64,000 nt of DNA from Nucisporomicrobium flavum (GTDB lineage Bacteria; Actinomycetota; Actinomycetes; Mycobacteriales; Micromonosporaceae), in assembly GCF_016464385.1 (NCBI RefSeq), contig NZ_JADMLH010000008.1, positions 253,688 through 317,687 on the forward strand. Direction: 5' to 3'. Made by a program: the position numbers and the translations under genes. Positions 15,841 through 24,054 of this stretch are shown piece after piece; within the stretch, counting starts at the first letter, position 1, and each line of letters begins with the position of its first letter. The notes beneath the pieces are model-generated. The model did not search any database. It had not been told where the DNA came from and worked only from the letters and a program-made list of their open reading frames with translations.

Positions 15841-16299
15841 GTGGTTCCCAACTCGATCAAGATCCCCGTTCCGTTCTCGTACGTCTTCCCCAGCGGGGCG
15901 CTGTTCCTCAGCGTCGACAAGCTGGTCGACTTCGACCGCATCCGTGAGGACGACAACCAGGCGCGGGACGAGAACGGCGTCCGGATCTGGGTGGTCAAGG
16001 TCATGGACCAGGACCCGGAGGCGGGCAAGTTCGGCCGCACCACCGAGGTCAAAGTCAAGATCGCGGCGCCCCAGCAGCCGGTTCCGCCAGCGGGCGTGAA
16101 GCTGCCGGGCGGCATCACGGTCACTCCGGTGGCGTTCACCGACGTCACGGTCACGCCGTACACGGATGGCATGGGCTGCAAGGGGGAGCGGCGCCCGCAC
16201 AAGTGCCGGGCTCGCTTGGCCTGGTCGATCCGGGCCGGTGCCTTGGTCGCACCGGATGCAGTGGACGACTCCGACGCGACCGCTTCGGTGGCCGCGTGA
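15841..16299 (+). CDS. Pra-like activator of AICE replication, integration and excision
   Basis: 152 residues from GTG 15841, with GGAGG four bases upstream. The sequence follows the pattern of the family annotated as plasmid replication, integration and excision activator: an early VFPSGALFLSVDKLVDFDR, then WVVKVMDQDPEAGKFGRTTE, VKVKIAAPQQPVPP, and a closing RARLAWSIRAGALVAP. In pSAM2-type elements Pra switches on rep, xis and int. Here it is the first gene after the repressed promoter, fitting a derepression cascade. No classical DNA-binding motif is visible. Confidence 0.75.
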   Translation: MVPNSIKIPVPFSYVFPSGALFLSVDKLVDFDRIREDDNQARDENGVRIWVVKVMDQDPEAGKFGRTTEVKVKIAAPQQPVPPAGVKLPGGITVTPVAFTDVTVTPYTDGMGCKGERRPHKCRARLAWSIRAGALVAPDAVDDSDATASVAA

Positions 16300-16388
16300 C
16301 CGGACGTGGAGCGGGCGGGGCTGACACATCTTGGCGGATCGCAGCCCCGCCCTCCGTCTTCCCTCACTCACCAGGAGGAAGGTTCGAC

Positions 16389-16478
16389 ATGGCCCAGGGT
16401 AGGCGGCCCAGAGCCGCGATCACCCTCCGATACCACGACTCTCCGAACACCCCGCGGTACACCGGCGGTGCCCGATGA
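16389..16478 (+). CDS. 29-residue ORF coupled to tra
   Basis: A strong ribosome site (AGGAGGAAGG) lies eight bases before ATG 16389. The 29-residue basic peptide MAQGRRPRAAITLRYHDSPN and nine more residues ends at a TGA that overlaps the tra ATG (ATGA). It may be a real small protein or a leader that sets tra translation by coupling. I recognise no domain. Confidence 0.5.
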   Translation: MAQGRRPRAAITLRYHDSPNTPRYTGGAR

Positions 16479-18100
16479 GGCGGCCTCGTGGCGAGGTCGT
16501 GACGACCACGGCCGGTGACCTCGTCATGGTTCGGCCGAAGCGGTTCGAGCTGCCCCTGTGGGTGGTCGCAATCGGCATGCTGATCCGCTGGCTGGCCCGG
16601 GCCGGCTGGTGGTGCCTTCGCAACCCCGGTACCTGCGGCGTTGTCCTCACGGTGGCCGTACTGCTCGACCGCTACGGCTGGGTGGGCCTGGTCATGTCAG
16701 GCGTCGTCGTGGCAGGCGGTGCGGCGCTCTGGTGGTGGCGTCACCCGCGCTCTTGGTGGGGTTGGTTCGGCGGGCCGCTGCTAGGCCGAGTGCGGCGCCT
16801 GACGATCTACCGCTGGGCGTGGCGTGAGGCGATGACGCTGTGCGGCCTGGCGAAGACCTACGACCACAAGCCTGTGCTGCCCAAGCTGCTGCGGGTGCGC
16901 TGCGACGAGGCACTGGACGTACTGACCATCCGCATGGTGCGTGGGCAAAGGCCGACGGACTTTCAGAAGGCAACAGAAAACCTGGCGTACGCCTTCGGCC
17001 GGCGGCATGCGCGGGTCTACGCCGAGCACCCAGACGACCCACCGGCACGGACCGGTCGGGCGGCTTGGTTCCTGCGCGCGCTCGACCGAGTGCGATACCG
17101 GGACCGGCCAACGGTGGTCTATCTGGTCCTCGTACGGACGGACGCGCTGCGGAAGGTCGTCGACCCGTTCCCCGTACCGGCGGTTCCGGACTTCACCGCT
17201 CTACCGCTCGCCCGCCGGGAGGATCTGCGCACCTGGTCGCTACACCTACTCGCGACGCACGTCTTGATCGGCGGAGCAACTCGGCGCGGCAAGGGCTCGG
17301 TGCAGTGGTCTCTGGTTCGCTCGCTGGCCGGCGGCATCTCGTCCGGGCTGGTGCGGCTCTGGGTGCTCGACCCAAAGGGCGGTATGGAGTTCGCGATAGG
17401 CCGGCCGATGTTCGCCAGGTTCGCGAGCAAGTCGTTCGAGGCTATGGCGGACCTGCTGGACGAAGCGGTCACCGTGCTTCAAGAACGGCAAGCCCGCCTG
17501 GCGGGCGTGGTCAGGGTGCACGTTCCCACCACCGATGACCCGCTCGTGGTGATCATGATCGACGAGTTGGCGGCGCTGACCGCGTACCTCCAGGACAGCG
17601 ACCTGAAGAAGCGGATCGCCAACTCGCTGGGTCTGCTGCTGTCACAAGGCGCGGGCGTCGGCGTCCTGGTCGTCGCCGCACTCCAGGATCCGCGCAAGGA
17701 GGTGCTGCCTTTCCGCAACCTGTTCCCGACCCGGATCGCCCTCGGGCTCACCGAAGAGTCCGAGGTGGACCTGGTGCTTGGTGACGGCGCGCGGGACCGC
17801 GGCGCGCTGGCCGATCAGATGCCCCGATGGGCGAGGGGTGTTGGCTACGTGCTCCTCGACGGCACCCCGGACCCGTTGAGGGTCCGCTTCTCCTACCTGA
17901 ACGACAACCAGGTCCGAGCGATGGCGGCCGAGCACCCGGCACCTGCGGACGCGGCCGACATCCTCGCCCAGGTCGGCCGTGAAACCGCCCCGGAGCCGGC
18001 CCGCCGACCGTCGCCGCGCCCCGCTGCGGCCCGGCCGCTGCTGCCCAAGTCGCTGCTCGACGCCCTGAAGGCCCGGCCGGACGCCGAGGAGGACGTGTGA
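16475..18100 (+). CDS. tra: FtsK/SpoIIIE-type conjugal DNA translocase (Tra)
   Basis: 541 residues. Two or three membrane segments lie within residues 25-90 (VVLTVAVLLDRYGWVGLVMS and the flanks). The motor domain has Walker A GGATRRGKGS at 266-275 and Walker B VVIMIDELAAL near 358-368, followed by SQGAGVGVLVVAALQDPRKE. In actinomycetes such a protein forms a hexameric pump that moves double-stranded element DNA between mycelial cells. The residue after the P-loop lysine is Gly rather than Ser/Thr, with Ser next. Its start overlaps the 29-codon ORF and its stop overlaps the next gene. Confidence 0.9.
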   Translation: MRRPRGEVVTTTAGDLVMVRPKRFELPLWVVAIGMLIRWLARAGWWCLRNPGTCGVVLTVAVLLDRYGWVGLVMSGVVVAGGAALWWWRHPRSWWGWFGGPLLGRVRRLTIYRWAWREAMTLCGLAKTYDHKPVLPKLLRVRCDEALDVLTIRMVRGQRPTDFQKATENLAYAFGRRHARVYAEHPDDPPARTGRAAWFLRALDRVRYRDRPTVVYLVLVRTDALRKVVDPFPVPAVPDFTALPLARREDLRTWSLHLLATHVLIGGATRRGKGSVQWSLVRSLAGGISSGLVRLWVLDPKGGMEFAIGRPMFARFASKSFEAMADLLDEAVTVLQERQARLAGVVRVHVPTTDDPLVVIMIDELAALTAYLQDSDLKKRIANSLGLLLSQGAGVGVLVVAALQDPRKEVLPFRNLFPTRIALGLTEESEVDLVLGDGARDRGALADQMPRWARGVGYVLLDGTPDPLRVRFSYLNDNQVRAMAAEHPAPADAADILAQVGRETAPEPARRPSPRPAAARPLLPKSLLDALKARPDAEEDV

Positions 18101-18360
18101 CCACCGAACAGCCTGCACGCCGCTTCTACCGACTCCGCGCGCCCGGCACGGGCGGAGAACAAACCGCCGTGTCCGTCCGGGTGGACACCGAACGAGATGA
18201 CCCGTTCCCGGTCTACCTCGCGGTGGGCGCCGGCCGTCGGCGCATGCACCTCACTGACGCCGAGGCGTGGACCCTCTGGCGCTGCCTCTCCGAGGCGGTC
18301 GCCTCACTCGGAGATCCGCCCGACTACATCCGCACCAACCTTCGCCCGAGCGGGAGGTGA
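18097..18360 (+). CDS. Small hypothetical protein of the transfer operon
   Basis: 87 residues from GTG 18097, overlapping the tra stop. A basic N-terminus is followed by VYLAVGAGRRRMHLTDAEAW and TLWRCLSEAVASL, probably a short strand then helices. I recognise no domain. Its overlap with tra and its closeness to the DUF2637 gene support a part in transfer or spread. Function unknown. Confidence 0.65.
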   Translation: MTTEQPARRFYRLRAPGTGGEQTAVSVRVDTERDDPFPVYLAVGAGRRRMHLTDAEAWTLWRCLSEAVASLGDPPDYIRTNLRPSGR

Positions 18361-18365
18361 CCACG

Positions 18366-18923
18366 ATGCCCGAACAGACGCAAGCGCCCCGGCTCCGGCT
18401 GGAGTCGGCCGCCCGACTGCTGATCCTCCTCGCTATCGGCGGCATGGCCGGTGCCGCCGCGTTCACCCACGTGCACGACCTGACCGTGGCGCACGGCCAG
18501 CCGCACTGGATCGGCTGGGCGAACGCCGTCGCGGTGGAGCTGATGACGATCTACCTGGGCCTGGAGATTCGCGCCCGACGGCGAGCGGGGCGACCCGTCG
18601 GGTTCATGGCGGCGTTGCTCGTCGCGTTCGCACTGTTGTCGCTGGCCGCACAGGTCGCTGAGGCCGAGGCTTCGGCGTGGGGCTGGATCGTTGCGGCCGT
18701 ACCGTCGCTGGCCTTCCTCGCCCTGGTCAAGGTGGTGCTCTCCAGCGCCTCCGCCAGTCCCGAACCGACCGCAGCGGAGGAGGACCTAGCCGTATCCGTC
18801 GAAGAGCCGGAACGAGAACCGGTCGTGTTCGACCCGGCTCCTGCCGAACGGCCGGCCGTGCCGGAACGGCCGCCGCTGCGCACCCTCCAGCTCGCCCGGA
18901 TCGACACCGGAGACCGCCTGTGA
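18366..18923 (+). CDS. DUF2637/SpdB-like membrane protein
   Basis: 185 residues from ATG 18366, with GGGAGGTGA upstream; a longer frame lacks a ribosome site. Four hydrophobic stretches lie in the first 130 residues (LLILLAIGGMAGAAAFTHVH, AVAVELMTIYLGLEI, FMAALLVAFALLSLAAQVAE, WIVAAVPSLAFLALVKVVLS). An acidic Pro-rich cytoplasmic tail follows. The pattern is that of DUF2637 proteins, found beside Rep and Tra in AICEs and linked to intramycelial spread of actinomycete plasmids. Its stop overlaps the rep start. Confidence 0.75.
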   Translation: MPEQTQAPRLRLESAARLLILLAIGGMAGAAAFTHVHDLTVAHGQPHWIGWANAVAVELMTIYLGLEIRARRRAGRPVGFMAALLVAFALLSLAAQVAEAEASAWGWIVAAVPSLAFLALVKVVLSSASASPEPTAAEEDLAVSVEEPEREPVVFDPAPAERPAVPERPPLRTLQLARIDTGDRL

Positions 18924-20704
18924 ACGCCCCGACTCTGCCTGGACTCGCGCCGGCCGAACCGGCGGCACACGACACAAAGCCCACCAAGCCACCGCGGCCC
19001 GGGTCGCGGGCGGCTCGCATGATGCTGCCTCGATCAGCCGACGTGCTGAAGGACCTCGCCACCGACTACGGCGTGTGCCTCCGGCCGATCTCCATGCGCC
19101 GTACCGACCTGGACACCGGGCAGACCGAGGTCATCGACCTGCCGTGCGGGGCGACCCGTGAAGACAAGTGCCTGCCCTGCGCACGGCGTAACCGCCGGCT
19201 GCGGCAGGCGCAGATCCGCGAAGGCTGGCACCGGGCCGACGAACCGCTGCCCGGCCCGGAACCGGCCGCTGACGATCAGCGGTCGATGATCGTCATGCGG
19301 GCTCACCTGGAATTCGAACGGGACAAGGCGGCCCGCGATGCGAGCTGGGGCGAGGTCGCGGACCTGGACGAGGCCATCCGCGAGCTGGAAGAAGCGATCA
19401 CCACCGAGGGCCTGCGCGGCCGAGTCGCACCGCCGCACCACGGGCCGGACGATGAGGAACCGGAGACCGGGCCGCGCCGCAAGCGCTCTACCCGCCGACG
19501 GCAGGACGCTGTCGAACTGCCCCGGAGAAAGGTCGAGCCGCGCACGGTCGGCAAGGTCTACACCGCTCCCGACGGCAGCACCTACCAACCGTCGATGTGG
19601 TTGACCCTCACCCTCGGCTCGTACGGCCCGGTCCGTGAGGACGGCACGCCGCTCAACCCGGGCCGGTACGACTACCGGCGCGCTGCCTGGGACGCCGTGC
19701 ACTTCCCCCGGCTGCTGGACCGGTTCTGGCAAAACCTGCGCCGTTGCGAGGGGTGGAACGTCCAGTACGCCGGCTGTGTCGAGCCGCAACGACGGCTGGC
19801 TCCGCACGCGCACTTCGCCATTCGCGGCACGATCTCGCGTGACGTGCTGCGCACGGTGGCGGCAGCGACCTATCACCAGGTGTGGTGGCCGTCCGTCGAC
19901 GTGCAGCGGTACAGCGTCGACCGGCCGCCGGTCTGGAACGAGCAGGCCAAGTCTTGGGTCGACCCTGACACCCGCGTACCGCTGGCGACCTGGGATGAAG
20001 CGCTCGACGCGATCGACGAGGAACCGGACACCGAACCGGTACACGTAGTCCGCTTCGGCAACCAGGTCGATGCGCGCGGTGTCATGCCGGGCACTGAGGA
20101 TGCCGAGCGCACGCTGCGCTACATCACGAAGTACATCACCAAGCACGCGGCGGACTGCCACCCGAGCGGGACGGGGCGGCAGCGGGCGCACCTCGAACGG
20201 CTGTGGCAGCAACTGCAGATCACGCCCTGCACCGACCGGTGCGCCAACTGGCTGCTCTACGGCGTGCAGCCGAAGCAGGCCACCGGCAAGCTGCGGCCCG
20301 GCCGGTGCAAGGGCAAGGTGCACCAGCGGTCAACCCTCGGCATCGGCGGCCGGCGCATCCTCATCTCCCGCGACTGGTCCGGAAAGACACTCTCGGACCA
20401 CAAGGCGGACGCCCGAGAGTGGGTGCGGGCGCTGCTCGGCGTCACGACCGATCTCGCTGGGACCGATGCTGACCCGGACGCTGCTGGCCCGGCACCGCTG
20501 CGGCATGCCTGGGAGATGGCCCACCCGACGGACCGGGATGTGCCGCCGCTGGCGCATCGGCTCCTGCGCTCCATATCCGAGCGCGCCCGGTGGCGCTCTC
20601 AACTGCTGGCAGCCAAGGACCGGGCGGCGGCCGGCGACTCACCCAACCTTTCGGCAATCGGCACCCAGACCACCACGAACGGGGGAGCGCGACACAGTGG
20701 ATGA
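18920..20704 (+). CDS. repSA: Replication initiator (RepSA-like, HUH type)
   Basis: 594 residues from GTG 18920. The HUH motif is APHAHFA with H296 and H298, and the tyrosine helix is LRYITKYITKH with Y401/Y405, as in rolling-circle initiators of pSAM2-type elements. An N-terminal cysteine cluster (LPCGATREDKCLPCARR, C76/C84/C87) may bind zinc. A charged coiled region (130-200) separates it from the nuclease core. Rep nicks the double-strand origin of the excised element. It overlaps both neighbours, consistent with an operon. Confidence 0.85.
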   Translation: MNAPTLPGLAPAEPAAHDTKPTKPPRPGSRAARMMLPRSADVLKDLATDYGVCLRPISMRRTDLDTGQTEVIDLPCGATREDKCLPCARRNRRLRQAQIREGWHRADEPLPGPEPAADDQRSMIVMRAHLEFERDKAARDASWGEVADLDEAIRELEEAITTEGLRGRVAPPHHGPDDEEPETGPRRKRSTRRRQDAVELPRRKVEPRTVGKVYTAPDGSTYQPSMWLTLTLGSYGPVREDGTPLNPGRYDYRRAAWDAVHFPRLLDRFWQNLRRCEGWNVQYAGCVEPQRRLAPHAHFAIRGTISRDVLRTVAAATYHQVWWPSVDVQRYSVDRPPVWNEQAKSWVDPDTRVPLATWDEALDAIDEEPDTEPVHVVRFGNQVDARGVMPGTEDAERTLRYITKYITKHAADCHPSGTGRQRAHLERLWQQLQITPCTDRCANWLLYGVQPKQATGKLRPGRCKGKVHQRSTLGIGGRRILISRDWSGKTLSDHKADAREWVRALLGVTTDLAGTDADPDAAGPAPLRHAWEMAHPTDRDVPPLAHRLLRSISERARWRSQLLAAKDRAAAGDSPNLSAIGTQTTTNGGARHSG

Positions 20705-20912
20705 GGTTCTGACGATCGAGCAAGCGGCGACGCGTATCCAGATGAGCGAGCGGTACGTCCGCCGCCTGGTGGCCGAGCGGCGCATCCCTTTCCACAAGCT
20801 GGGCCGCTGCGTACGAATCAAGGCGAGCGACCTGGCCGCCCACGTCGAGGCTGGCCGCGTGGACACTCTCTCCGCGTCCGAGGTGTGGCGTGACCTCGGG
20901 AGGGCAGCCTGA
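20697..20912 (+). CDS. xis: Excisionase (Xis), helix-turn-helix type
   Basis: 71 residues from GTG 20697, overlapping the end of rep; GGGGGAG lies upstream. The sequence LTIEQAATRIQMSERYVRRL followed by VAERRIPFHKLGRCVRIKAS is a winged HTH of the MerR/excisionase kind. In AICEs this protein turns the integrase towards excision. Its stop overlaps the int start (TGATG), so both are made together. Confidence 0.88.
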   Translation: MDEVLTIEQAATRIQMSERYVRRLVAERRIPFHKLGRCVRIKASDLAAHVEAGRVDTLSASEVWRDLGRAA

Positions 20913-22105
20913 TGGCGGGCCGGCGGCGCTTCGGCAGTGTGCGTAAGCGGGCGTCGGGCCGGTACCAAGTGCGCTACTTCGGGCCCGATGGCCGGGAACG
21001 GACCGCGCCGAATACGTTCGTGCGCAAGACGGACGCGGACCGATACCTCGCCATGATCGAGACGCAAATGGCGCGCGGCGAGTGGACCGACCCGGAGCGG
21101 GCCAAGGTGAGGGTCGGTGACTACGCAGACCGGTGGATCACCGAACGGCCGGCACTTCGTCCCCGCACAGTCGCCCTCTACCGATGGACTCTCGGCAAGC
21201 ACATCACGCCGTACCTCGGTGAGGTCGAGCTTGGCCGCCTCGATCCGCCGATGGTCCGGCAGTGGCGCTCGGACCTGCTGCGCGACGGTGTCTCGGCAAC
21301 CATGGCCGCCAAGGCGTACCGGCTGTTGCGGGCGGTGGTCATGACAGCGGTCGACCAGGACGAGCTGCTGCGGCGCAATCCCTGCCGGATTCCTGGTGCC
21401 GATCAGGAGCGCCCAGCCGAGCGGCCGGTACTTACCGTGGCCCAGGTGTTCCGGCTCGCAGAGGCGATGGACGAGCGGTACCGCGCCCTGATCTTGGTCG
21501 CCACGTTCGCCTGCCTGCGCTGGGGCGAGGTATCGGCGTTGCGGCGCAGGGACGTGGACCTCAAGACCGGGGCGGTGCGGGTGCGGCAGGCGTTCACCGA
21601 GATCCGCGGCGTTGGCCTCGTCGCCGGGCCGCCGAAGTCCCGGGCGGGGCTGCGGACGGTCACGCTGCCGGCGAGTGTCCTGCCCGTGCTGCGTGAGCAC
21701 CTGGCCGCGTTCGTGGACGACGACCCGGACGCGCTGATCTTCACTGGGCCGTTGGGCGCCCCGATCCGGCGGGGCAACTTCAACCCGCTGGTGCGGTGGT
21801 CGGCTGCCGTCGAGAAGATCGGCGTCAAGGGTCTGCACTTCCACGACCTCCGGCACACCGGCAACACGGTGGCCGCGCGGACGGGGGCCAGTACGCGGGA
21901 GCTGATGGCTCGGATGGGACACGACTCGTCGCAGGCGGCGCTGATCTACCAGCACGCGACGGCCGAGGCTGACCGCGCCATCGCAGCGGCCGTCGACGAG
22001 GTGATGACGGCCGAGCGGAAGAAGGACAAGAAGGGCAGCGGCAAGGCCAAGAAGAAGGCCGGCGGCAAGCGCAAGAAGGGCAAGGCCGGGCCGGACGGCG
22101 AATGA
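20912..22105 (+). CDS. int: Site-specific tyrosine integrase of the AICE
   Basis: 397 residues. The N-terminus holds an arm-binding region (RYQVRYFGPDGRERTAPNTF) and a SAM-like core-binding domain (about 65-160). The catalytic domain shows CLRWGEVSAL with the first Arg, LHFHDLRHTGNTVAARTGA with His and Arg, then MGHDSSQ and ALIYQHATAEADRA with the tyrosine nucleophile. A Lys-rich tail ends the protein. It recombines attP with the tRNA-Gly 3' end only 92 bases downstream. The truncated copy at 6082-6504 is its paralogue. Confidence 0.95.
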   Translation: MAGRRRFGSVRKRASGRYQVRYFGPDGRERTAPNTFVRKTDADRYLAMIETQMARGEWTDPERAKVRVGDYADRWITERPALRPRTVALYRWTLGKHITPYLGEVELGRLDPPMVRQWRSDLLRDGVSATMAAKAYRLLRAVVMTAVDQDELLRRNPCRIPGADQERPAERPVLTVAQVFRLAEAMDERYRALILVATFACLRWGEVSALRRRDVDLKTGAVRVRQAFTEIRGVGLVAGPPKSRAGLRTVTLPASVLPVLREHLAAFVDDDPDALIFTGPLGAPIRRGNFNPLVRWSAAVEKIGVKGLHFHDLRHTGNTVAARTGASTRELMARMGHDSSQAALIYQHATAEADRAIAAAVDEVMTAERKKDKKGSGKAKKKAGGKRKKGKAGPDGE

Positions 22106-22109
22106 GCTA

Positions 22110-22128
22110 ATGGCCCGTGGATGGCCCG
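22110..22128. repeat. Candidate arm-type site, right copy
   Basis: ATGGCCCGTGGATGGCCCG, one mismatch from 6695-6713. A third partial match (CCGTGGCCC) follows at about 22137. It lies between the int stop and attR. Confidence 0.5.
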
Positions 22129-22155
22129 AGCGCCGTCCGTGGCCCAGAACGACGA

Positions 22156-22193
22156 AGGCCCAGGACCGGGGATCATGTCCCTGGCCTGGGCCT
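22156..22193. terminator. Hairpin between int and tRNA-Gly
   Basis: AGGCCCAGG (22156-22164) pairs with CCTGGGCCT (22185-22193), followed by TT. It can end transcription of int and, read on the other strand, of the tRNA. The matching hairpin lies at 6521-6557. Confidence 0.65.
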
Positions 22194-22196
22194 TTG

Positions 22197-22243
22197 CGTT
22201 GGAGCGGGTGACGGGAATCGAACCCGCACTGTCAGCTTGGGAA
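22197..22243. repeat. attR: 47-bp direct repeat within tRNA-Gly(CCC)
   Basis: Identical to 6562-6608. This copy lies inside the complete tRNA, so the element restores the tRNA 3' end on this side. The crossover must fall within these 47 bases. Confidence 0.9.
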
Positions 22244-22273
22244 GCTGATGTTCTGCCATTGAACTACACCCGC
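22200..22273 (-). tRNA. tRNA-Gly(CCC)
   Basis: 74 nt including an encoded CCA. The acceptor GCGGGTG/CACCCGC has 7 pairs, the D stem is GTTC/GAAC, the anticodon stem TCAGC/GCTGA encloses the loop TTCCCAA with anticodon CCC, and the T loop is TTCGATT. A -10-like TACAGT lies at 22284-22289 on the minus strand. It is the integration target of the AICE and stays intact. Confidence 0.95.
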
Positions 22274-22467
22274 GAGCGGCACCACTGTACCCGATCGACG
22301 GGCGTTGTGGCGGGGCCGCCCCGCACTTCGGGCGGCCGGGGTGGGTCGCTCGTGTGCGGGGCGGCGGGGTGTTTCTGTGAAGTAGGCGCCGGCGGACGTG
22401 GCGCGGCCCAGCTCCCTCCAGGCCTGGCAGCGCCCCGCGTACGCAGGTGGCGGTGTCCGGCCGGCGC

Positions 22468-23130
22468 CTACGAACTGGTGGTGGCCGTGGCTAGGTCTTG
22501 GAGGCGGATGCCGAGGGGGGCGCTGCGGGGGTTGAGGTCGGCAACCGGCGGCAGGGGCGGGTGGGGTGTGGGGCGGTCGCGGGTCGGGGTGGTGAGGGTG
22601 ACCGTGGCTGTCGACTCGCGGAGGGGCGCTGCGGAGCTGGCGGTGGATAAGCCAAGTGCCGGGTCGCGCCACGTGAGGGTGATAGGTGGGTAGCGGAGGC
22701 TCATGGCCAGCGGCAGGGCGCCCGCGGGGCCGTGGCGGCGGAGCATGGCGGTTTCGATGCTGAACTCGAAGAGGCGCCAGTCGACTCGGGGGGAGGCGCG
22801 CAGGGCGTCCGCGAGCTCGGCGACGACCGCCTGATCGGTGACAAGGTGGGCGCGGCCTGTCACGTACGCCTCGTCGTCGCTTTCCTCGGGTGGGTAGGAG
22901 TGGAGGGCGTAGCGCCCGTCGCGTTCGAGGTCGCGGCGCTTGGCCGAGTCGACCACGAAGCAGTAGAGGCCCTTGTCGGTGATCACCGGCGAGACCGGAT
23001 GCACGCGCGGGCCGCCGTCGGCGCGCACGGTGGCGAGGTAGCCCATGCCAGGGCCGTACTGCTGGAGCAGTGCGCGGACGGCCGCGGCCAGGTCGGGCTC
23101 GGCGGCGGTGAATTCGGACCAGGAAGCCAT
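22468..23130 (-). CDS. Pyridoxamine 5'-phosphate oxidase-fold (PPOX) protein
   Basis: 220 residues from ATG 23130. The N-terminal 150 residues show the split-barrel flavin/F420 fold: YGPGMGYLATVRADGGPRVH, VHPVSPVITDKGLYCFV, then KRRDLERDGRYALHSYP. The last 70 residues are Pro/Thr/Ala-rich and low in complexity. Probably binds FMN, F420 or heme; the substrate is unknown. A LexA-like palindrome at 23143-23158 sits 13 bases upstream of the start. Confidence 0.8.
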   Translation of the reverse strand: MASWSEFTAAEPDLAAAVRALLQQYGPGMGYLATVRADGGPRVHPVSPVITDKGLYCFVVDSAKRRDLERDGRYALHSYPPEESDDEAYVTGRAHLVTDQAVVAELADALRASPRVDWRLFEFSIETAMLRRHGPAGALPLAMSLRYPPITLTWRDPALGLSTASSAAPLRESTATVTLTTPTRDRPTPHPPLPPVADLNPRSAPLGIRLQDLATATTSS

Positions 23131-23142
23131 GGCAACATCATA

Positions 23143-23158
23143 TCGAACATATGTACGA
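23143..23158. promoter_or_regulatory. SOS-box-like palindrome
   Basis: TCGAACATATGTACGA differs from the actinobacterial LexA consensus (CGAAC-N4-GTTCG) at one position. It lies between the PPOX start and the divergent dcd gene. Confidence 0.5.
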
Positions 23159-23305
23159 GAGGGCCACTCGACGCGCCAGAAAGCACGGATCGGGTGACGG
23201 GTGGAACGCCTGGTCACGGTGGGTTCCGCGGCAACCACGCAGCGCGGCCGAGGGGTAGGGAGGCCAGGTGGTGAGCTGGGATGTCCTGATCGGTATGGTG
23301 TCCCG

Positions 23306-23884
23306 ATGCTGCTCTCCGACCGTGACCTGGTCTCCGAGATCAAGTCGGCCAACCTCGCGCTCGAGCCGTTCGAGCCGGAGCTGATGCAGCCGTCCAGCAT
23401 CGACGTGCGGCTGGACCGGTTCTTCCGGGTGTTCAACAACCACCTGTACACCCACATCGACCCGGCCGAGCAGCAGGACGATCTCACCGCCCAGGTCGAG
23501 GTGACCGACGGCGAGGCGTTCGTGCTGCACCCGGGCGAGTTCGTGCTGGCCTCGACGCTCGAGGTGATCACGCTGGGCGACCAGTTGGCCGGTCGCCTGG
23601 AGGGCAAGAGCAGCCTGGGCCGGCTGGGCCTGCTGACCCACTCGACCGCAGGCTTCATCGACCCCGGGTTCTCGGGGCACGTGACGTTGGAGCTGTCCAA
23701 CGTGGCCAACCTGCCGATCAAGCTGTGGCCCGGCATGAAAATCGGCCAGCTGTGCATCTTCCGGCTGTCCAGCCCGGCTGAGCACCCGTACGGTTCGGCG
23801 GTCTACGGCTCGCGCTACCAGGGTCAGCGCGGCCCGACGCCCAGCCGCAGCTCGCACAACTTCCGCACCTGGCCCACCAGCTGA
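23306..23884 (+). CDS. dcd: dCTP deaminase
   Basis: 192 residues from ATG 23306. Family signatures are present: MQPSSIDVRLDRFFRVFNNH, GRLEGKSSLGRLGLLTHSTA with the nucleotide-binding Ser/Arg, and GFIDPGFSGHVTLELSN with the catalytic Glu, then KIGQLCIFRL. It deaminates dCTP for dUTP/dTTP supply; actinobacterial members are often bifunctional and also release dUMP. Usual length. It stands alone. Confidence 0.95.
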   Translation: MLLSDRDLVSEIKSANLALEPFEPELMQPSSIDVRLDRFFRVFNNHLYTHIDPAEQQDDLTAQVEVTDGEAFVLHPGEFVLASTLEVITLGDQLAGRLEGKSSLGRLGLLTHSTAGFIDPGFSGHVTLELSNVANLPIKLWPGMKIGQLCIFRLSSPAEHPYGSAVYGSRYQGQRGPTPSRSSHNFRTWPTS

Positions 23885-23893
23885 CCAACGCCG

Positions 23894-24030
23894 GCCGACG
23901 AAGGCGGCCCGGACCAGGCGGCCGACGAGGGCAGGCGGGGCCAAGGCAGCTGACGAAGGCAGGCCAGGCTAAGGCGGTTGATCAAGGCCGGTCGACGAAG
24001 GCCCGCCGGCCAACGAGCGGCGGCTGGCGT
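23894..24030. repeat. Degenerate ~28-bp tandem repeat downstream of dcd
   Basis: About four units starting GCCGACGAAGGC, GCCGACGAGGGC, GCTGACGAAGGC and GTCGACGAAGGC, spaced 27-28 bases with one shortened unit. Non-coding on present evidence. Confidence 0.55.
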
Positions 24031-24054
24031 AAGCCGAGCTGACGAGGTTCCGGC

